From Pseudomonadota bacterium (lineage in GTDB: Bacteria; Desulfobacterota; Binatia; Binatales; Binataceae), in the NCBI GenBank assembly GCA_021324755.1, contig JAJPIL010000007.1, positions 1 to 64,000 on the forward strand: a DNA stretch of 64,000 bases. Reading direction: 5' to 3'. Within the stretch, counting starts at the first letter, position 1. The number at the start of each line of letters is the position of its first letter. Both the position numbers and the translations under genes were made by a program. The notes under the pieces are model-generated. The model was not told the DNA's origin and ran no database searches. It saw nothing but the letters and a program-made list of their open reading frames with translations. Positions 8,601-17,900 of the stretch are shown here, piece after piece.

Positions 8601-11321
8601 TTACGACAGAAGGTTTGCCAGCTCGAGCAATTCGATCCTATATCCGAGCGATCCGATTTGCTGAGCCGCAATTTTCGGTTCGCATATCGTAAGCCAGCTG
8701 ACAACTTGCGGATCGAGTACCGTCTTTAGAACGTAGCGTATGTCCTCGGGCGCGAGTCGTGCAATATCGCTAAGCAAGCGTTCGTAGTAGTCGGGCTCGA
8801 GCTCTCCAATAGCCAAGCTTTCGAGCGCATCTGCGAGCTGCAAGCTAGATTCGCTGAGTGCCATGATCTTCGAGGCTACCCAAGCGCGCGCTCGTTCGAA
8901 CTCCTCGTCGCCGATCGCTTCGGGGCCGACGAGTTTCTCTAACTCGCGAATCATCTTTTCGAGCGCCGTCCCAGTCCTCTCTTTATCGACCGCTGCGTAA
9001 ATCAAGTAAGGTCTTTCTGCGCGCGTTGGCAGGGTTAGCGTGCGCACCCCATAGCTCCAGCCATCCTCTTCGCGCAGACGCGAGTTAAGTCGAGAGCTCA
9101 GCATTTCAGCCACGAGCGCGCTTGCTATTTGCCAGGCCGCAGCTTGGGGACTTTTCAGAGCGGGCGCCAAACTGCCCATCGCGATGATTGATTGTTCAGC
9201 ACTCGGCATCACGAGCACGCTTACAAGGCTGGGGCGGCTTACTCTCGCGGCTGGAGCTTCGGGCATGACGGTGAAATCTGTCCGTTGCTTTCCCCATTTT
9301 GTAAAGGCCTGAGCCATGAGCTCATTGAGCCCGTCGCTATCAGGCTGGATCACGATCAAACTCGAAAGCTCCGGACGAAACCATCGTTCGTGAAACCCTT
9401 CGACCTCTTCTATTGAAATCGCGTTTACGTCAGAGACAAAGCCCGAGCCTGAAAAGGGCTGAGCCCATGGATGGGATGGGTCGAACATGAGGTGGGGCAT
9501 GACCCGTTTCAGTAAGCCGAGCGGATGGGATTTTTCGGTCTCGATTTGGGCGATCAGTTGCTTTTTTTGTCGCTCCAGGTCATCGGGGTCGAACTTTGCC
9601 CCAGTCAACGACTCAGCCAAAACTTCGAATGCTTCTTTGGTAAAAATGTCAAGGCTCGAAATTTCTAAGGTAATCGTATCCAGGCCGACGCTGCCCCTTA
9701 GACTTGTGCCACGAAGCGAAAGTTGGCTAACGTGCGGCGCTCGATTTGGCCCTGTGGCGGCTCGGCAAAGCATCGCGACCGTTACCGCGGCGAGCCCTTT
9801 TCGTGACGCAAAGTCTCCCAATAATCCCCCCTTCACTATCGCTCGTAGTACGACCAAGGGTGCTGCGGCGCTTGGGCTGTAAAATACTTTGAGCCCATTG
9901 TCCAATTGTAAGGAGCCAACACGCGGCCCGGTGAATCGGTGCGAGTCGTGTCCGGGAAAAGGCATCGGCGGCTCATAAACTTTCGCGTTGCTGGACGAAA
10001 AGGTTCGGGAGGCTGCGGGAAGGATTTCGAGCGTGAAGCAACCGCCCGAAAGCCATCGCGCCGCAGCGTCGAGCAACTGTTCAGAGTCGGCATTCGCAAT
10101 CTGTTCAATTCTTTGCACGTAAAAAGCGGGATCGCCGGCAAACAGTTCGCCCTTGACGATAGCCTCGGTAAGACTTGCCGGTCCTGTAAGGCGCTCCAGC
10201 TTGAAAAGCAGATCCTTAACCCGCGTCAATCGTGCGGAATAAAGATTTTCTTGCGGAGCACCGTGTCGGATAAAACGCGTGACTTCTTGCTCGATCGCGT
10301 CGCTGATACTCCGTGCTTGGTCTGGTGGCACTTTGTGGGCGCGAATAATCAGTTGAGAGCTTAGTTCGCCGTCGCTCAGCTCGAAGCTAACATCGACGGG
10401 TGTTTCTGCCATCGCGCTTAGCTTGACGGCGAGCAAAGAACCGCGGGGTCCGCTTAGAATTTCGCCCACAAGCTCGAGCAGAGCGTGATCGGAGCTGCTC
10501 CAAGGTGCAACGTTCCAAACTTTATAGACGCTAGCAAGTGCCCCGGGGCGGTAAAGCACCTTTTTTTTCGACCCATGCCGAGATAACTCCCATCTCTTCC
10601 ACCGTTCCACAGTGGTTCCAGGGCTGACGCCCTCGAAAAATTTCTCGACTTGATCGAAAACGACTTCTGCTGTAACGTCTCCAGCAATTACCAGCATCGC
10701 ATTGCTGGCACCGTAAAAGCGTTCAAACCATTCGCGCACGTCGCTTGTGGTGATGGAATCCAGGTCCTCGAGATTTCCCAGTGGCGACCATCTGTAAGGG
10801 TGATTGTCCGGGTAAGTATTGGCGCGGATGAGCCGGCCTACATCGCCAAAGGGAAGGCTGCTGCGTTCTCGAAGCTCATTTCTTACGATTTCCCGCTGAC
10901 GATTCAGGTTTGCCTGGGTTAGCGCGCCTAGCAGGTGGGCCATTCGCTCCGACTCCAACCATAAAGCCGAGCTCAAGGCGAAGGCGGGAATCGTGGCAAA
11001 GTAGGTCGTATAGTCCTCGGTTGCATTCGCATTAATTGTCGTGGCCCCGAGACGTTCGAGCGTTGGCAGATAGCTCTCCGGATGATGCTCGGAGCCGGCG
11101 TACATAAGATGCTCGACGATGTGAGCAAGGCCCGTCTTGCCCGGCTGCTCATCTTTGGAGCCGACATGATAAGCGACATTGATCCCCACTAGACCATGGG
11201 CAGGTCGCGCAACAACGACGACTGTAAGACCGTTGCGCAAGACTCGGCGAACATGCGGCAGGCGCAGTCGGCTGAGATCTAACGAACTTCCAGTTTTCGA
11301 ACCTGAGTAGCTTGCACCCAT
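8601..11321 (-). CDS. M16 (pitrilysin) family zinc peptidase, last gene of the PQQ operon
   Basis: The 906-residue chain has the inverted zincin motif HIVEH at residues 67-71, with the downstream metal-ligand Glu in REIVRNELRE (about 144-149). Three further M16-fold segments follow, the full two-halves architecture of PqqF or PtrA in one chain. The third quarter (from about residue 450) lacks HxxEH, as in inactive halves. In other bacteria PqqF/PqqG-type M16 proteases cut modified PqqA to release the Glu-Tyr precursor. Its place at the end of a run of pqq genes on the same strand supports that role here. No signal peptide is obvious, so it likely acts in the cytoplasm. Spacing to the upstream permease gene is 153 bp. 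Confidence 0.8.
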   Translation of the reverse strand: MGASYSGSKTGSSLDLSRLRLPHVRRVLRNGLTVVVVARPAHGLVGINVAYHVGSKDEQPGKTGLAHIVEHLMYAGSEHHPESYLPTLERLGATTINANATEDYTTYFATIPAFALSSALWLESERMAHLLGALTQANLNRQREIVRNELRERSSLPFGDVGRLIRANTYPDNHPYRWSPLGNLEDLDSITTSDVREWFERFYGASNAMLVIAGDVTAEVVFDQVEKFFEGVSPGTTVERWKRWELSRHGSKKKVLYRPGALASVYKVWNVAPWSSSDHALLELVGEILSGPRGSLLAVKLSAMAETPVDVSFELSDGELSSQLIIRAHKVPPDQARSISDAIEQEVTRFIRHGAPQENLYSARLTRVKDLLFKLERLTGPASLTEAIVKGELFAGDPAFYVQRIEQIANADSEQLLDAAARWLSGGCFTLEILPAASRTFSSSNAKVYEPPMPFPGHDSHRFTGPRVGSLQLDNGLKVFYSPSAAAPLVVLRAIVKGGLLGDFASRKGLAAVTVAMLCRAATGPNRAPHVSQLSLRGTSLRGSVGLDTITLEISSLDIFTKEAFEVLAESLTGAKFDPDDLERQKKQLIAQIETEKSHPLGLLKRVMPHLMFDPSHPWAQPFSGSGFVSDVNAISIEEVEGFHERWFRPELSSLIVIQPDSDGLNELMAQAFTKWGKQRTDFTVMPEAPAARVSRPSLVSVLVMPSAEQSIIAMGSLAPALKSPQAAAWQIASALVAEMLSSRLNSRLREEDGWSYGVRTLTLPTRAERPYLIYAAVDKERTGTALEKMIRELEKLVGPEAIGDEEFERARAWVASKIMALSESSLQLADALESLAIGELEPDYYERLLSDIARLAPEDIRYVLKTVLDPQVVSWLTICEPKIAAQQIGSLGYRIELLELANLLS

Positions 11322-11474
11322 GAATCATCAAGCTTCATACGTCGCGCCGAAAGAATAATCGTTAAGGCCAACCGTAGTTCGTCTATCAAGCCAGTTTCCC
11401 GCGGTCACTAGCGAGCGCCATCCAGTCAGAAGCCGTTTCGACGCACTGAGTAGCGTAGGTATCCGAGATACGAC

Positions 11475-12281
11475 TCATTCCGCTCGACCGTCGCTAAGCC
11501 ATCGGGCAAGCGGTTCAAAGACACTGTCCTGGGAAAACCTAATCACACTTGCCAGCAGCGCAGCGCCGCTCGCGACACTCACCACCAGTAGGTCTCTGGC
11601 GACGGAAAAATCTGGACCAAGAGGTGAACGTACGTGCGCAAGTGTCGCGTGCTTAAGAAGGTCTACGCCATAACTGAAGGGATTGACGGCAGCTAAGAGC
11701 TTTAGCCAGGCGGGCAAATGATTGACGGGATAGAGAGCGCCGCTTAGGAAGAAAACTGGGAAGATCACGAAGTTCATCACGACCGCGAAATTATCGAGCG
11801 CCCGGCTCGATACGGCGATAAGCACGCCAATCGAGGCGCACAACATCGATGTCGTGACCAACCCAACCAACAGCAGCAGCAAAGAAACATCGTGCGCCAG
11901 GTACCCGAGCGTCGCCAGTACAAGCGACAACATGAAAGCCTGTATCAGTCCGACCACGGCCGCACTCATCCAGCGCGCGAACACGATCCACCCGTGCGCG
12001 AACGGGGCTGCTATCAGCATTCGCATCACTCCCGATTCTTTGTCATAGACCATCGACAGCGATGCCAACATCGCGCCGAACAGCAACACCATTGCAAGCA
12101 GGCCTGGCACTATAAACGATCGATACTGGCTAACGCCGGCCCCTTGTAGCATAGCCTGCACTCCGACGCCCACCGTAAACAGCCACAACAGTGGTCGAAC
12201 TAAAGCGCTTATTAACCGGCCGCGTTGGCGCAAAGTCCAGCGCAGCTCTCGTCGTATGATTGCCCAAATAGGCCGCCACAT
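11475..12281 (-). CDS. ABC-2 type transporter permease in the PQQ operon
   Basis: A 268-residue membrane protein with about six hydrophobic segments and the ABC-2 pattern. It has an N-terminal amphipathic stretch (REL-RWTLRQRGRL), a long loop after segment 2 containing YDKESGVMRMLIAAP, and a late FFLSGALYPVNHLPAW-type re-entrant segment. It starts 13 bp after its ATPase partner stops. Comparable ATPase/permease pairs sit in the PQQ clusters of several methylotrophs and are annotated as PQQ-associated ABC transporters; PQQ or peptide export is plausible but unproven. Confidence 0.75.
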   Translation of the reverse strand: MWRPIWAIIRRELRWTLRQRGRLISALVRPLLWLFTVGVGVQAMLQGAGVSQYRSFIVPGLLAMVLLFGAMLASLSMVYDKESGVMRMLIAAPFAHGWIVFARWMSAAVVGLIQAFMLSLVLATLGYLAHDVSLLLLLVGLVTTSMLCASIGVLIAVSSRALDNFAVVMNFVIFPVFFLSGALYPVNHLPAWLKLLAAVNPFSYGVDLLKHATLAHVRSPLGPDFSVARDLLVVSVASGAALLASVIRFSQDSVFEPLARWLSDGRAE

Positions 12282-12294
12282 TGCCGTGTCTAAG

Positions 12295-13314
12295 CTAGCT
12301 TTCCTTGTCGGCGTAGCCGTGGATTAACCACCAATATACGTCCTGAAGGTTGGGGCGCCGCAGATGCGTCGCTTGCACGTCTCTGTTCAGTTGTCTTGCC
12401 GCCTGGTCTAGCGTGAAGTTCTCGTCGTTGATAGCAAACAGCACCTTTGTTCCAATCGTGAGGCCCCTTCCAAAACAAGACTCGAGGTGCTTAGCGATGG
12501 TTTCGGGATGTGCTCCTTCTACCTCTAAGACGTAACTGCCAAGAGAGGCGACAAGCTCGCCTGGCGTTCCCTGACAGATAACTCTGCCACGTTTTAGAAA
12601 TGCCACTCTATCGCACGCTTTGGCCTCTTCCAGGTAATGCGTGGTTACGAGGACCGTGATATTTTCCTCCTGGCGAAGACGTTGCAGAAACTGCCATAGA
12701 GATTCACGGTTGGTAGGGTCAAGTCCGACCGTAGGCTCGTCCAGAAATAAAACGCGGGGCCGGTGGAGGACACCGCGTGCGACGTCCAGCGCTCGACGCA
12801 TGCCGCCCGAAAGTTTGCCGACAGTGACGTCTCTATGGTTTTCGAGTCCGAACAAGCGCAGCAGCTCCGAGATACGTTCGTTGAGGAGTCTCGGCGCCAT
12901 CTTGTGTAGGGCCCCGGCAAACTCGAGGTTTTCTTGCACTGTGAGGTTACGGTCTAACGCCGGTTCTTGAAACACCAAGCCGATATTTCGCCGGACGGCC
13001 ACAGGCTGTTTATGGACGTCGTAACCCGCAACCTTTGCTACGCCGCCGGTGGGCCGCATGAGGCCAGCCAGCATATGAATCGTAGTGGTCTTGCCTGAGC
13101 CGTTCGGGCCAATAAGGCCGAATATTTGCCCCTCGGGTATACGGAGATTTATCCGGTCAACGGCGACAATGTTCGCGTAGCGTTTTGAAAGGTTTTCAGC
13201 GACAACAGCGAAAGGACCCGAGCCTACTTCGGGCCAAGGCTCGAGCATCTGCCGCTCGACCGCTTTCGGACCGGCTACCGGAATGCCTGTACCGATGCGT
13301 GCCGATCCCACCAT
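12295..13314 (-). CDS. ABC transporter ATP-binding protein in the PQQ operon
   Basis: A 339-residue ATPase of the CcmA/NodI/DrrA type: Walker A GPNGSGKTT, Q-loop FQEPALD, signature LSGGMRR, Walker B VLFLDEPTVGLDP and switch His in TTHYLEEA. About 85 C-terminal residues follow the nucleotide-binding domain, as in drug- or lipid-exporter ATPases. It starts 11 bp after pqqE ends and is followed by its permease, so the pair belongs to the operon. A 40-residue N-terminal extension precedes the fold; the ATG at 13314 has only a weak ribosome-binding site, so a start further in is possible. Confidence 0.8.
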   Translation of the reverse strand: MVGSARIGTGIPVAGPKAVERQMLEPWPEVGSGPFAVVAENLSKRYANIVAVDRINLRIPEGQIFGLIGPNGSGKTTTIHMLAGLMRPTGGVAKVAGYDVHKQPVAVRRNIGLVFQEPALDRNLTVQENLEFAGALHKMAPRLLNERISELLRLFGLENHRDVTVGKLSGGMRRALDVARGVLHRPRVLFLDEPTVGLDPTNRESLWQFLQRLRQEENITVLVTTHYLEEAKACDRVAFLKRGRVICQGTPGELVASLGSYVLEVEGAHPETIAKHLESCFGRGLTIGTKVLFAINDENFTLDQAARQLNRDVQATHLRRPNLQDVYWWLIHGYADKES

Positions 13315-13325
13315 GAGGGACGCCT

Positions 13326-14465
13326 TCAGTGAGCTGCTCTGACGGAGTTGCGGACGTTGCGGAAAACGATCTTGCCTTTGTCGGAGTGCTGTTGGGCGCT
13401 TGCCCTGGCAGAAGCGATAGCGGCGAGCACGAGATCATGATGAGGGGATAGGCTGCAGACCGGGTCAGTATTAGCGGGGTCGCCTGTTAAAAGATACGCC
13501 TGGCATCGACAACCGCCAAAATCCTTAAATCGCTCCGGGCAACTGCGACACGGTTCGCGCATCCAATCGAAGCCGCGAAATCTATTGAACGCTGGGGATT
13601 CGTTCCATATCCACTCCACGCTGTGGTTGCGAACGTTAGGGAACTCTAGACCCGGCAGCTGACGCGCGGCCTGACACGGCAAAGCGGTCCCGTCTGGAGC
13701 GATCGTCAGAAAAAGGTTTCCCCAGCCATTCATGCAGGCCTTGGGGCGCTCTTCGTAGTAATCGGGTACGACGAAAAGCACGCGCATCCGGCCTTTGAAC
13801 TTCTCCTGATATTCATGTGCTATCTGCTCTGCGCGCTCAACCTGTTCTTTGGTGGGCAAGAGTCGGTCGCGATTTAAAAATGCCCAGCCGTAGTACTGGA
13901 CGTTGGCCAGTTCGACCTGATCGGCGCCGATCTCTGCCGCCATTTCGAGCATTACGTCGATATGGTCGATGTTGTCTCGGTAGATTACGAAATTCAGCAC
14001 GACCTCGTAGCCATATTGCTTGACCAGGCGGGCCGATGCGACCTTATGCTCGAAAACTTCGGTGCCGGCCATGAAATCGTTGAGCTCCTTCACTCCCGCC
14101 TGAAAACTTATCTGAATGTGATCGAGGCCAGCTTCTTTTAGCGCTTTTATACGCGCCTCGGTCAGACCGTACGCCGAGGTAATCAAGTTAGTGTAGTAGC
14201 CCAGCTTTCGCCCTTCCGAGACCAAAGTTTCGAGGTCTCGGCGCAGCAAAGGCTCGCCACCCGAAAAACCTAGCTGAACCGCACCTAGCCGCCGCGCTTG
14301 CCGAAGCACCCGAATCCAGTCTTCGGTCGAAAGAGTATCTTTTTGCCAGGCAAAGTCTACGGGGTTGGAGCAGTAAGGACACTGCAGCGGGCACGAATAG
14401 GTAAGCTCTGCACACAACCAGAGCGGCTTAGGAAGGTTCTTTGACGTGAACCCATCCGCGTTCAT
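13326..14465 (-). CDS. pqqE: PqqE, PqqA peptide cyclase (radical SAM)
   Basis: Contains the radical SAM cluster motif C25-x3-C29-x2-C32 in SCPLQCPYC and [16 protein letters not shown]-type C-terminal region carries Cys in [15 protein letters not shown] and [13 protein letters not shown], which bind auxiliary Fe-S clusters. PqqE forms the carbon-carbon bond between the Glu and Tyr side chains of PqqA, working with the chaperone PqqD. Length (379 residues) is normal. It overlaps pqqD by 38 bp, which suggests coupled translation and fits the physical PqqD-PqqE partnership. Confidence 0.95.
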   Translation of the reverse strand: MNADGFTSKNLPKPLWLCAELTYSCPLQCPYCSNPVDFAWQKDTLSTEDWIRVLRQARRLGAVQLGFSGGEPLLRRDLETLVSEGRKLGYYTNLITSAYGLTEARIKALKEAGLDHIQISFQAGVKELNDFMAGTEVFEHKVASARLVKQYGYEVVLNFVIYRDNIDHIDVMLEMAAEIGADQVELANVQYYGWAFLNRDRLLPTKEQVERAEQIAHEYQEKFKGRMRVLFVVPDYYEERPKACMNGWGNLFLTIAPDGTALPCQAARQLPGLEFPNVRNHSVEWIWNESPAFNRFRGFDWMREPCRSCPERFKDFGGCRCQAYLLTGDPANTDPVCSLSPHHDLVLAAIASARASAQQHSDKGKIVFRNVRNSVRAAH

Positions 14466-14712
14466 GGGCGACCTGAATGAATTCTTTGACGTCGCTTTCT
14501 ATCGGGGCGCCTGGAAATCGGCTCTTGAGCTCTTCGATTATCGCGCCGAGAGAGCGCTTGCCGTCGACCAGAGTTAAAATTTCGCTTGCGCTTTTATTTA
14601 ATTTTATCATTCCTTCGGCATATAGAAGAACGTAGCAGTTTTGTGCCTCTTCCCACTGGAGGCGGAACTTTGGCGACAATGCGAGCACGGAGGCGTCGTC
14701 AAGCTGAGCCAT
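14428..14712 (-). CDS. pqqD: PqqD, peptide chaperone for PqqE
   Basis: A 94-residue protein starting at ATG 14712, with GGAGGAG upstream; a longer in-frame extension to 14796 would overlap pqqC and is rejected. The sequence shows the PqqD fold: an N-terminal strand region, [20 protein letters not shown] with the conserved NKSA-I step, then a winged-helix end [15 protein letters not shown]. It begins 2 bp after the pqqC stop. PqqD binds the PqqA peptide and delivers it to PqqE. Confidence 0.93.
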   Translation of the reverse strand: MAQLDDASVLALSPKFRLQWEEAQNCYVLLYAEGMIKLNKSASEILTLVDGKRSLGAIIEELKSRFPGAPIESDVKEFIQVAHERGWVHVKEPS

Positions 14713-14714
14713 GA

Positions 14715-15452
14715 CTAGATTTTCTCCTCCAGCAACGCTCGCGCTGGCTTGATGTTGTCCACGTAGACGACATACATCGCGTCCAGCATTGCCCACAGTA
14801 TGTCGAGCTTGAACTGAAGGATCTCGAGAGCTCGCTCTTGAAGTTCACGCGTGTTGAAGTAATTAAGCGTTAGCTCGAGTCCGTATTGTACGTCTTCGCG
14901 AGCCTCGTTGAGTCGGCGCCTAAAGTACTCGTAGCCTTTAGGGTCAATCCATGGGTAGTAGCGTGGCCAGTTTTCGAGCCGAACACGGTGGATCTGGACA
15001 GCAAAGAGCTCGGTCAATGAAGCACATACGCCTTCTTGCCAGGAAGCATTGCGAGCGAAGTTTACGTACGCGTCAACCGCGAATCGCACTCCTGGCAAGA
15101 CATGCCGAAGCGAGACCATCTCTTCCCGCGTAAGTCCGCACGCTTCGCCGAGTCTTAGCCATGCTTCGATTCCCCCTTCATCCCCCTCTCGCCCGTCGTG
15201 ATCAAGAATTCGTTTAATCCAACGTCGACGAACTTCTCTGTCGGGGCATTGGGCGAGTATCGCTGCGTCCTTGCGCGGTATATTGATTTGGTAATAAAAC
15301 CGATTCGCGACCCAACCCTGGATCTGCTCACGATTGAGTCGCCCTTCGTTCATCATCATCTGAAAGGGATGGTGAATGTGATAGGCAGCACCTTTTTGGC
15401 GCAGTTTCTGCTCGAATTCTTCCTTGCTCCAAGGAGCCTCCGCGCTAGCCAT
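14715..15452 (-). CDS. pqqC: PqqC, pyrroloquinoline-quinone synthase
   Basis: At 245 residues it matches the heme-oxygenase-like helical PqqC family: [41 protein letters not shown] and a [20 protein letters not shown] helix carry the conserved His/Arg/Tyr active-site residues. PqqC catalyses the final ring closure and eight-electron oxidation to PQQ using O2. It lies between pqqB (39 bp) and pqqD (2 bp). No fusion to pqqD is present, unlike in some methylotrophs. Confidence 0.95.
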   Translation of the reverse strand: MASAEAPWSKEEFEQKLRQKGAAYHIHHPFQMMMNEGRLNREQIQGWVANRFYYQINIPRKDAAILAQCPDREVRRRWIKRILDHDGREGDEGGIEAWLRLGEACGLTREEMVSLRHVLPGVRFAVDAYVNFARNASWQEGVCASLTELFAVQIHRVRLENWPRYYPWIDPKGYEYFRRRLNEAREDVQYGLELTLNYFNTRELQERALEILQFKLDILWAMLDAMYVVYVDNIKPARALLEEKI

Positions 15453-15491
15453 TTTCTCTTTTCCCAGCTTTCGACAGCTCTCGCTTAACCT

Positions 15492-16409
15492 TTAAAGAAC
15501 TATTTCCATCCCGTCAAAAGCCACTTCGATACCCTCGCGTTCAAGGATCGCCCGTTCGGCTGAGTCCTCGCGAAGGATAGGGTTCGTGTTGTTGATGTGA
15601 ATAAGCACTTTGCGAGGCTTCGGCACTTTACGCAGCACCTCAATCATGCCTCCCGGTCCCCATTGCGGCAGATGACCCATGTCCAGGGCCCGTTTATCTG
15701 AAATTCCTTGAACGGCCAGCTCGTCGTCTTGCCAAAAAGTGCCGTCTACTAACAGGCAATCAGCTTGCGCCATTAGCTCTAGGACGCGCGAGTCGACCTT
15801 GCCGAGAGCCGGCGCGTAGAACAAAGATTTCCCACTGCGGCTGTCCTCAACACAAACTCCGATTGTGTCGCCCGGATGGGGATCGTAGCGGTGTGGTGAA
15901 TAAGGTGGCGCTTTGCTGTCGAGCGCGACCGCTTTGAACTGCAAATTCGGCGTCTCGGGGACTGAAAATATGCTGTCCTCTCCCTCGATACCCACGCGAT
16001 GTCTCTCCACGCCGCAGTAGTTCTCGAGGATTTTAAGCACGGGGAATCCGGTTGTGAGATCCTGGTAAACCATGTCAGAGCAGTAAACACGAAGCGGTGC
16101 GCCTTCCCGAAGCAATAAGAGTCCAGTTGCGTGGTCGATTTGGCTATCGACCAAGATGATCGCAGCTATGCCTGTATCTCTGATTTTTCGACTCGGGCGT
16201 AAGGGCGGAAAACTTTCTATTTGGATGCGGATGTCGGGGGAAGCGTTAAACAACACCCAGCCAGCGCCGTCGTCACTGACAGCAATAGACGACTGGGTTC
16301 GGGGACGTGCCCGCAACTGCCCCGCTCGTACCCCAGCGCAGTTCGTACAGTTGCAGTTCCATTGCGGAAACCCGCCGCCAGCGGCGGAACCGAGCACACG
16401 TACCAGCAC
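15492..16409 (-). CDS. pqqB: PqqB, metallo-beta-lactamase-fold PQQ biosynthesis protein
   Basis: A 305-residue PqqB. The start [20 protein letters not shown] with Cys19, Cys21 and Cys24 is the family's structural metal site, and [17 protein letters not shown] and IHINNTNP are the metallo-beta-lactamase-fold loops. PqqB hydroxylates the Glu-Tyr precursor. The gene is separated from pqqA by a strong hairpin, so it may be expressed at a lower level than pqqA. Confidence 0.95.
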   Translation of the reverse strand: MLVRVLGSAAGGGFPQWNCNCTNCAGVRAGQLRARPRTQSSIAVSDDGAGWVLFNASPDIRIQIESFPPLRPSRKIRDTGIAAIILVDSQIDHATGLLLLREGAPLRVYCSDMVYQDLTTGFPVLKILENYCGVERHRVGIEGEDSIFSVPETPNLQFKAVALDSKAPPYSPHRYDPHPGDTIGVCVEDSRSGKSLFYAPALGKVDSRVLELMAQADCLLVDGTFWQDDELAVQGISDKRALDMGHLPQWGPGGMIEVLRKVPKPRKVLIHINNTNPILREDSAERAILEREGIEVAFDGMEIVL

Positions 16410-16521
16410 GGCGATCCCCAGCGGACCCCAAAAGAATCACACTCGCAGCCTTCCCGAAACAAGCGCTCTAGAATCCAACCCAGATGCCGAGCGCGTTTGA
16501 CGGCCTAGCTAGTAAAGGGCG

Positions 16522-16552
16522 AAAATATAGGGCTGGAAAATATAGGGCTGGA
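16522..16552. repeat. Tandem direct repeat of 15 bp next to the pqqA-pqqB hairpin
   Basis: The unit AAATATAGGGCTGGA occurs twice in tandem, the second copy running into the left arm of the hairpin at 16543-16576. The extra copy reproduces one arm of the stem and could form an alternative pairing with the right arm. Confidence 0.6.
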
Positions 16553-16576
16553 AGGAGACGTCTCCTTCCAGCCCTA
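16543..16576 (-). terminator. Perfect 17-bp inverted repeat between pqqA and pqqB
   Basis: TAGGGCTGGAAGGAGAC is followed without a gap by its exact complement. It lies just after the pqqA stop (16584) and before the pqqB start (16409). Read leftwards it is followed by an AT-rich stretch but no long T-run. In other bacteria a hairpin here gives partial termination, so that PqqA peptide is made in excess of the enzymes. Confidence 0.65.
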
Positions 16577-16583
16577 CGTCGAA

Positions 16584-16658
16584 TTAGCGGTTGTAGATGT
16601 AGAGCGTCAGCTCGAAGCCAAGGCGCAGGTCTTCAAATGTCGGCTTGGTCCACTCCAT
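16584..16658 (-). CDS. pqqA: PqqA, precursor peptide of PQQ
   Basis: A 24-residue peptide that ORF callers often miss: it begins MEWTKPTFEDLRLGF and ends YIYNR. The conserved Glu-x3-Tyr pair that becomes PQQ is E16-L-T-L-Y20. A strong GGAGGGGG ribosome-binding site lies ahead of ATG 16658. The leader W3-KP and DLRLGFE are typical of PqqA. It heads the operon pqqABCDE-ABC-M16 and has its own candidate promoter about 70 bp upstream. Confidence 0.97.
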   Translation of the reverse strand: MEWTKPTFEDLRLGFELTLYIYNR

Positions 16659-16728
16659 AGTGCTTACCCCCTCCTTTTTAAATTAAGTTCGCGAGACCCC
16701 AGAAGTTGCTCGCCCTAGGCATCTTAAT

Positions 16729-16756
16729 GATATACGTGGCTCGAATTCTGAGTCAA
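16729..16756 (-). promoter_or_regulatory. Sigma-70-like promoter of the pqq operon
   Basis: On the minus strand TTGACT (16756-16751) is followed after 16 bases by TATATC (16734-16729), or after 18 by TATCAT. The -10 lies about 70 bp from the pqqA start. The rest of the 405-bp interval between xoxG and pqqA shows no gene. Confidence 0.5.
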
Positions 16757-17063
16757 GTAAATCCGTAGAAATAACGGAACGACCTTCTTGGCAACCCTAA
16801 GACTTTCACTTCAAACAAAATCGTTGTGACTTTTTCGCCCCTACGGGGCATCGCATTTGAAGCTCCTTGTACAAGCAGCTCAGAACGATAAATGCGCTAG
16901 TCAGTCTGCGCTGTTTCTCCTTTTTATCGCGAGCGATTAACAACTTTTTTGCGAGCGAGTAACTAATTTCTGCCCGCCTAAGCAAAAGTTAAATTCAAAG
17001 AACAGCGTTCGATTGGGTAAAACACATAACGGTCGTGTCTCTATTAATCGCGCTTTTCAAAAG

Positions 17064-17852
17064 CTAGTCATTTGGCCGCCCAGCGCTTAAGATCCCGACA
17101 CTCCGAGCTTTCACATATTCGTAAATCTGCTCGGCATCGTCGGGATCGAAAAAGCCTGCCCATTTTGGCATACCCTTGTCCGGCCGTCCCTCCATCATCG
17201 TGGCTATAAACTCTTCCTTCTTCATTCCGCCGTTAAGCGACTGACGCAAGTCGGGCGCGTACTCGCTTCCGGAAGCGTCGGCCCCGTGGCATCTGAAACA
17301 GTACGAGTTGAACTTCTCCCAGCCCAGGAAAATCGTTTTGGTTACTTTGCTGTCGGTCGTGAATACAGGAAATGACAGGCTTACGACTTTGCCGTCGGGA
17401 AGCTTGTAAGTGTATCGCTTAGCTTGCGCAGCAACAGGCTTCTTTACTTCTACGGGCGCCTTGCTAAGCGAAAGAATCCACTTGACGAGCGTTTCGATTT
17501 GAGCGTCGCTCAGCTGGGGATGCGCGGGCATCGGCAGGTTGCCCCAGTTTCCGGCCCCTCCATCCTTTACCTTTTTCACTAGCTTTTGAAGCGCACCAGG
17601 ACTGTTTGCGTAACGCTTAGCGACCTCGGCAAACGCCGGCCCGACCACTTTCATGTCGACCCGATGGCACGAAAGGCAATCCGTGCTATCCATAATTTGC
17701 TTCACTTTAGGAGGCATTGAACTCTTGGATTGTTCTTGAGCGACGCTCGTGCCAGCCAAAAGCCCAAATCCAATCGCAACAACCATCGCTAGCGAAGCAA
17801 TCGGTCGTGCGAGGCGATAAGAGCGATGTGCGGTGGAAATGCGCGAAATCAA
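17064..17852 (-). CDS. xoxG: XoxG-type diheme cytochrome c, electron acceptor of XoxF
   Basis: Signal-anchor region, then two c-type heme sites: CLSCH at residues 59-63 and CFRCH at 185-189. The first domain looks like cytochrome c551/c5 (VGPAFAEVAKRY, distal Met in NLPMPAH); the second, ending GMPKWAGFFDPDDAEQIYEYV, is the XoxG/cytochrome cL-like domain. The fusion is longer than a standard monoheme XoxG. Start is taken as TTG 17852, directly after the purine block GGGGGAGGGGGAAGAGAG; a TTG at 17888 would place that block inside the gene. It follows xoxJ closely, completing a xoxF-xoxJ-xoxG set. Confidence 0.85.
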   Translation of the reverse strand: MISRISTAHRSYRLARPIASLAMVVAIGFGLLAGTSVAQEQSKSSMPPKVKQIMDSTDCLSCHRVDMKVVGPAFAEVAKRYANSPGALQKLVKKVKDGGAGNWGNLPMPAHPQLSDAQIETLVKWILSLSKAPVEVKKPVAAQAKRYTYKLPDGKVVSLSFPVFTTDSKVTKTIFLGWEKFNSYCFRCHGADASGSEYAPDLRQSLNGGMKKEEFIATMMEGRPDKGMPKWAGFFDPDDAEQIYEYVKARSVGILSAGRPND

Positions 17853-17900
17853 CTCTCTTCCCCCTCCCCCAGGTCGAGGATTTTGCAATTTTAAGCTAAA

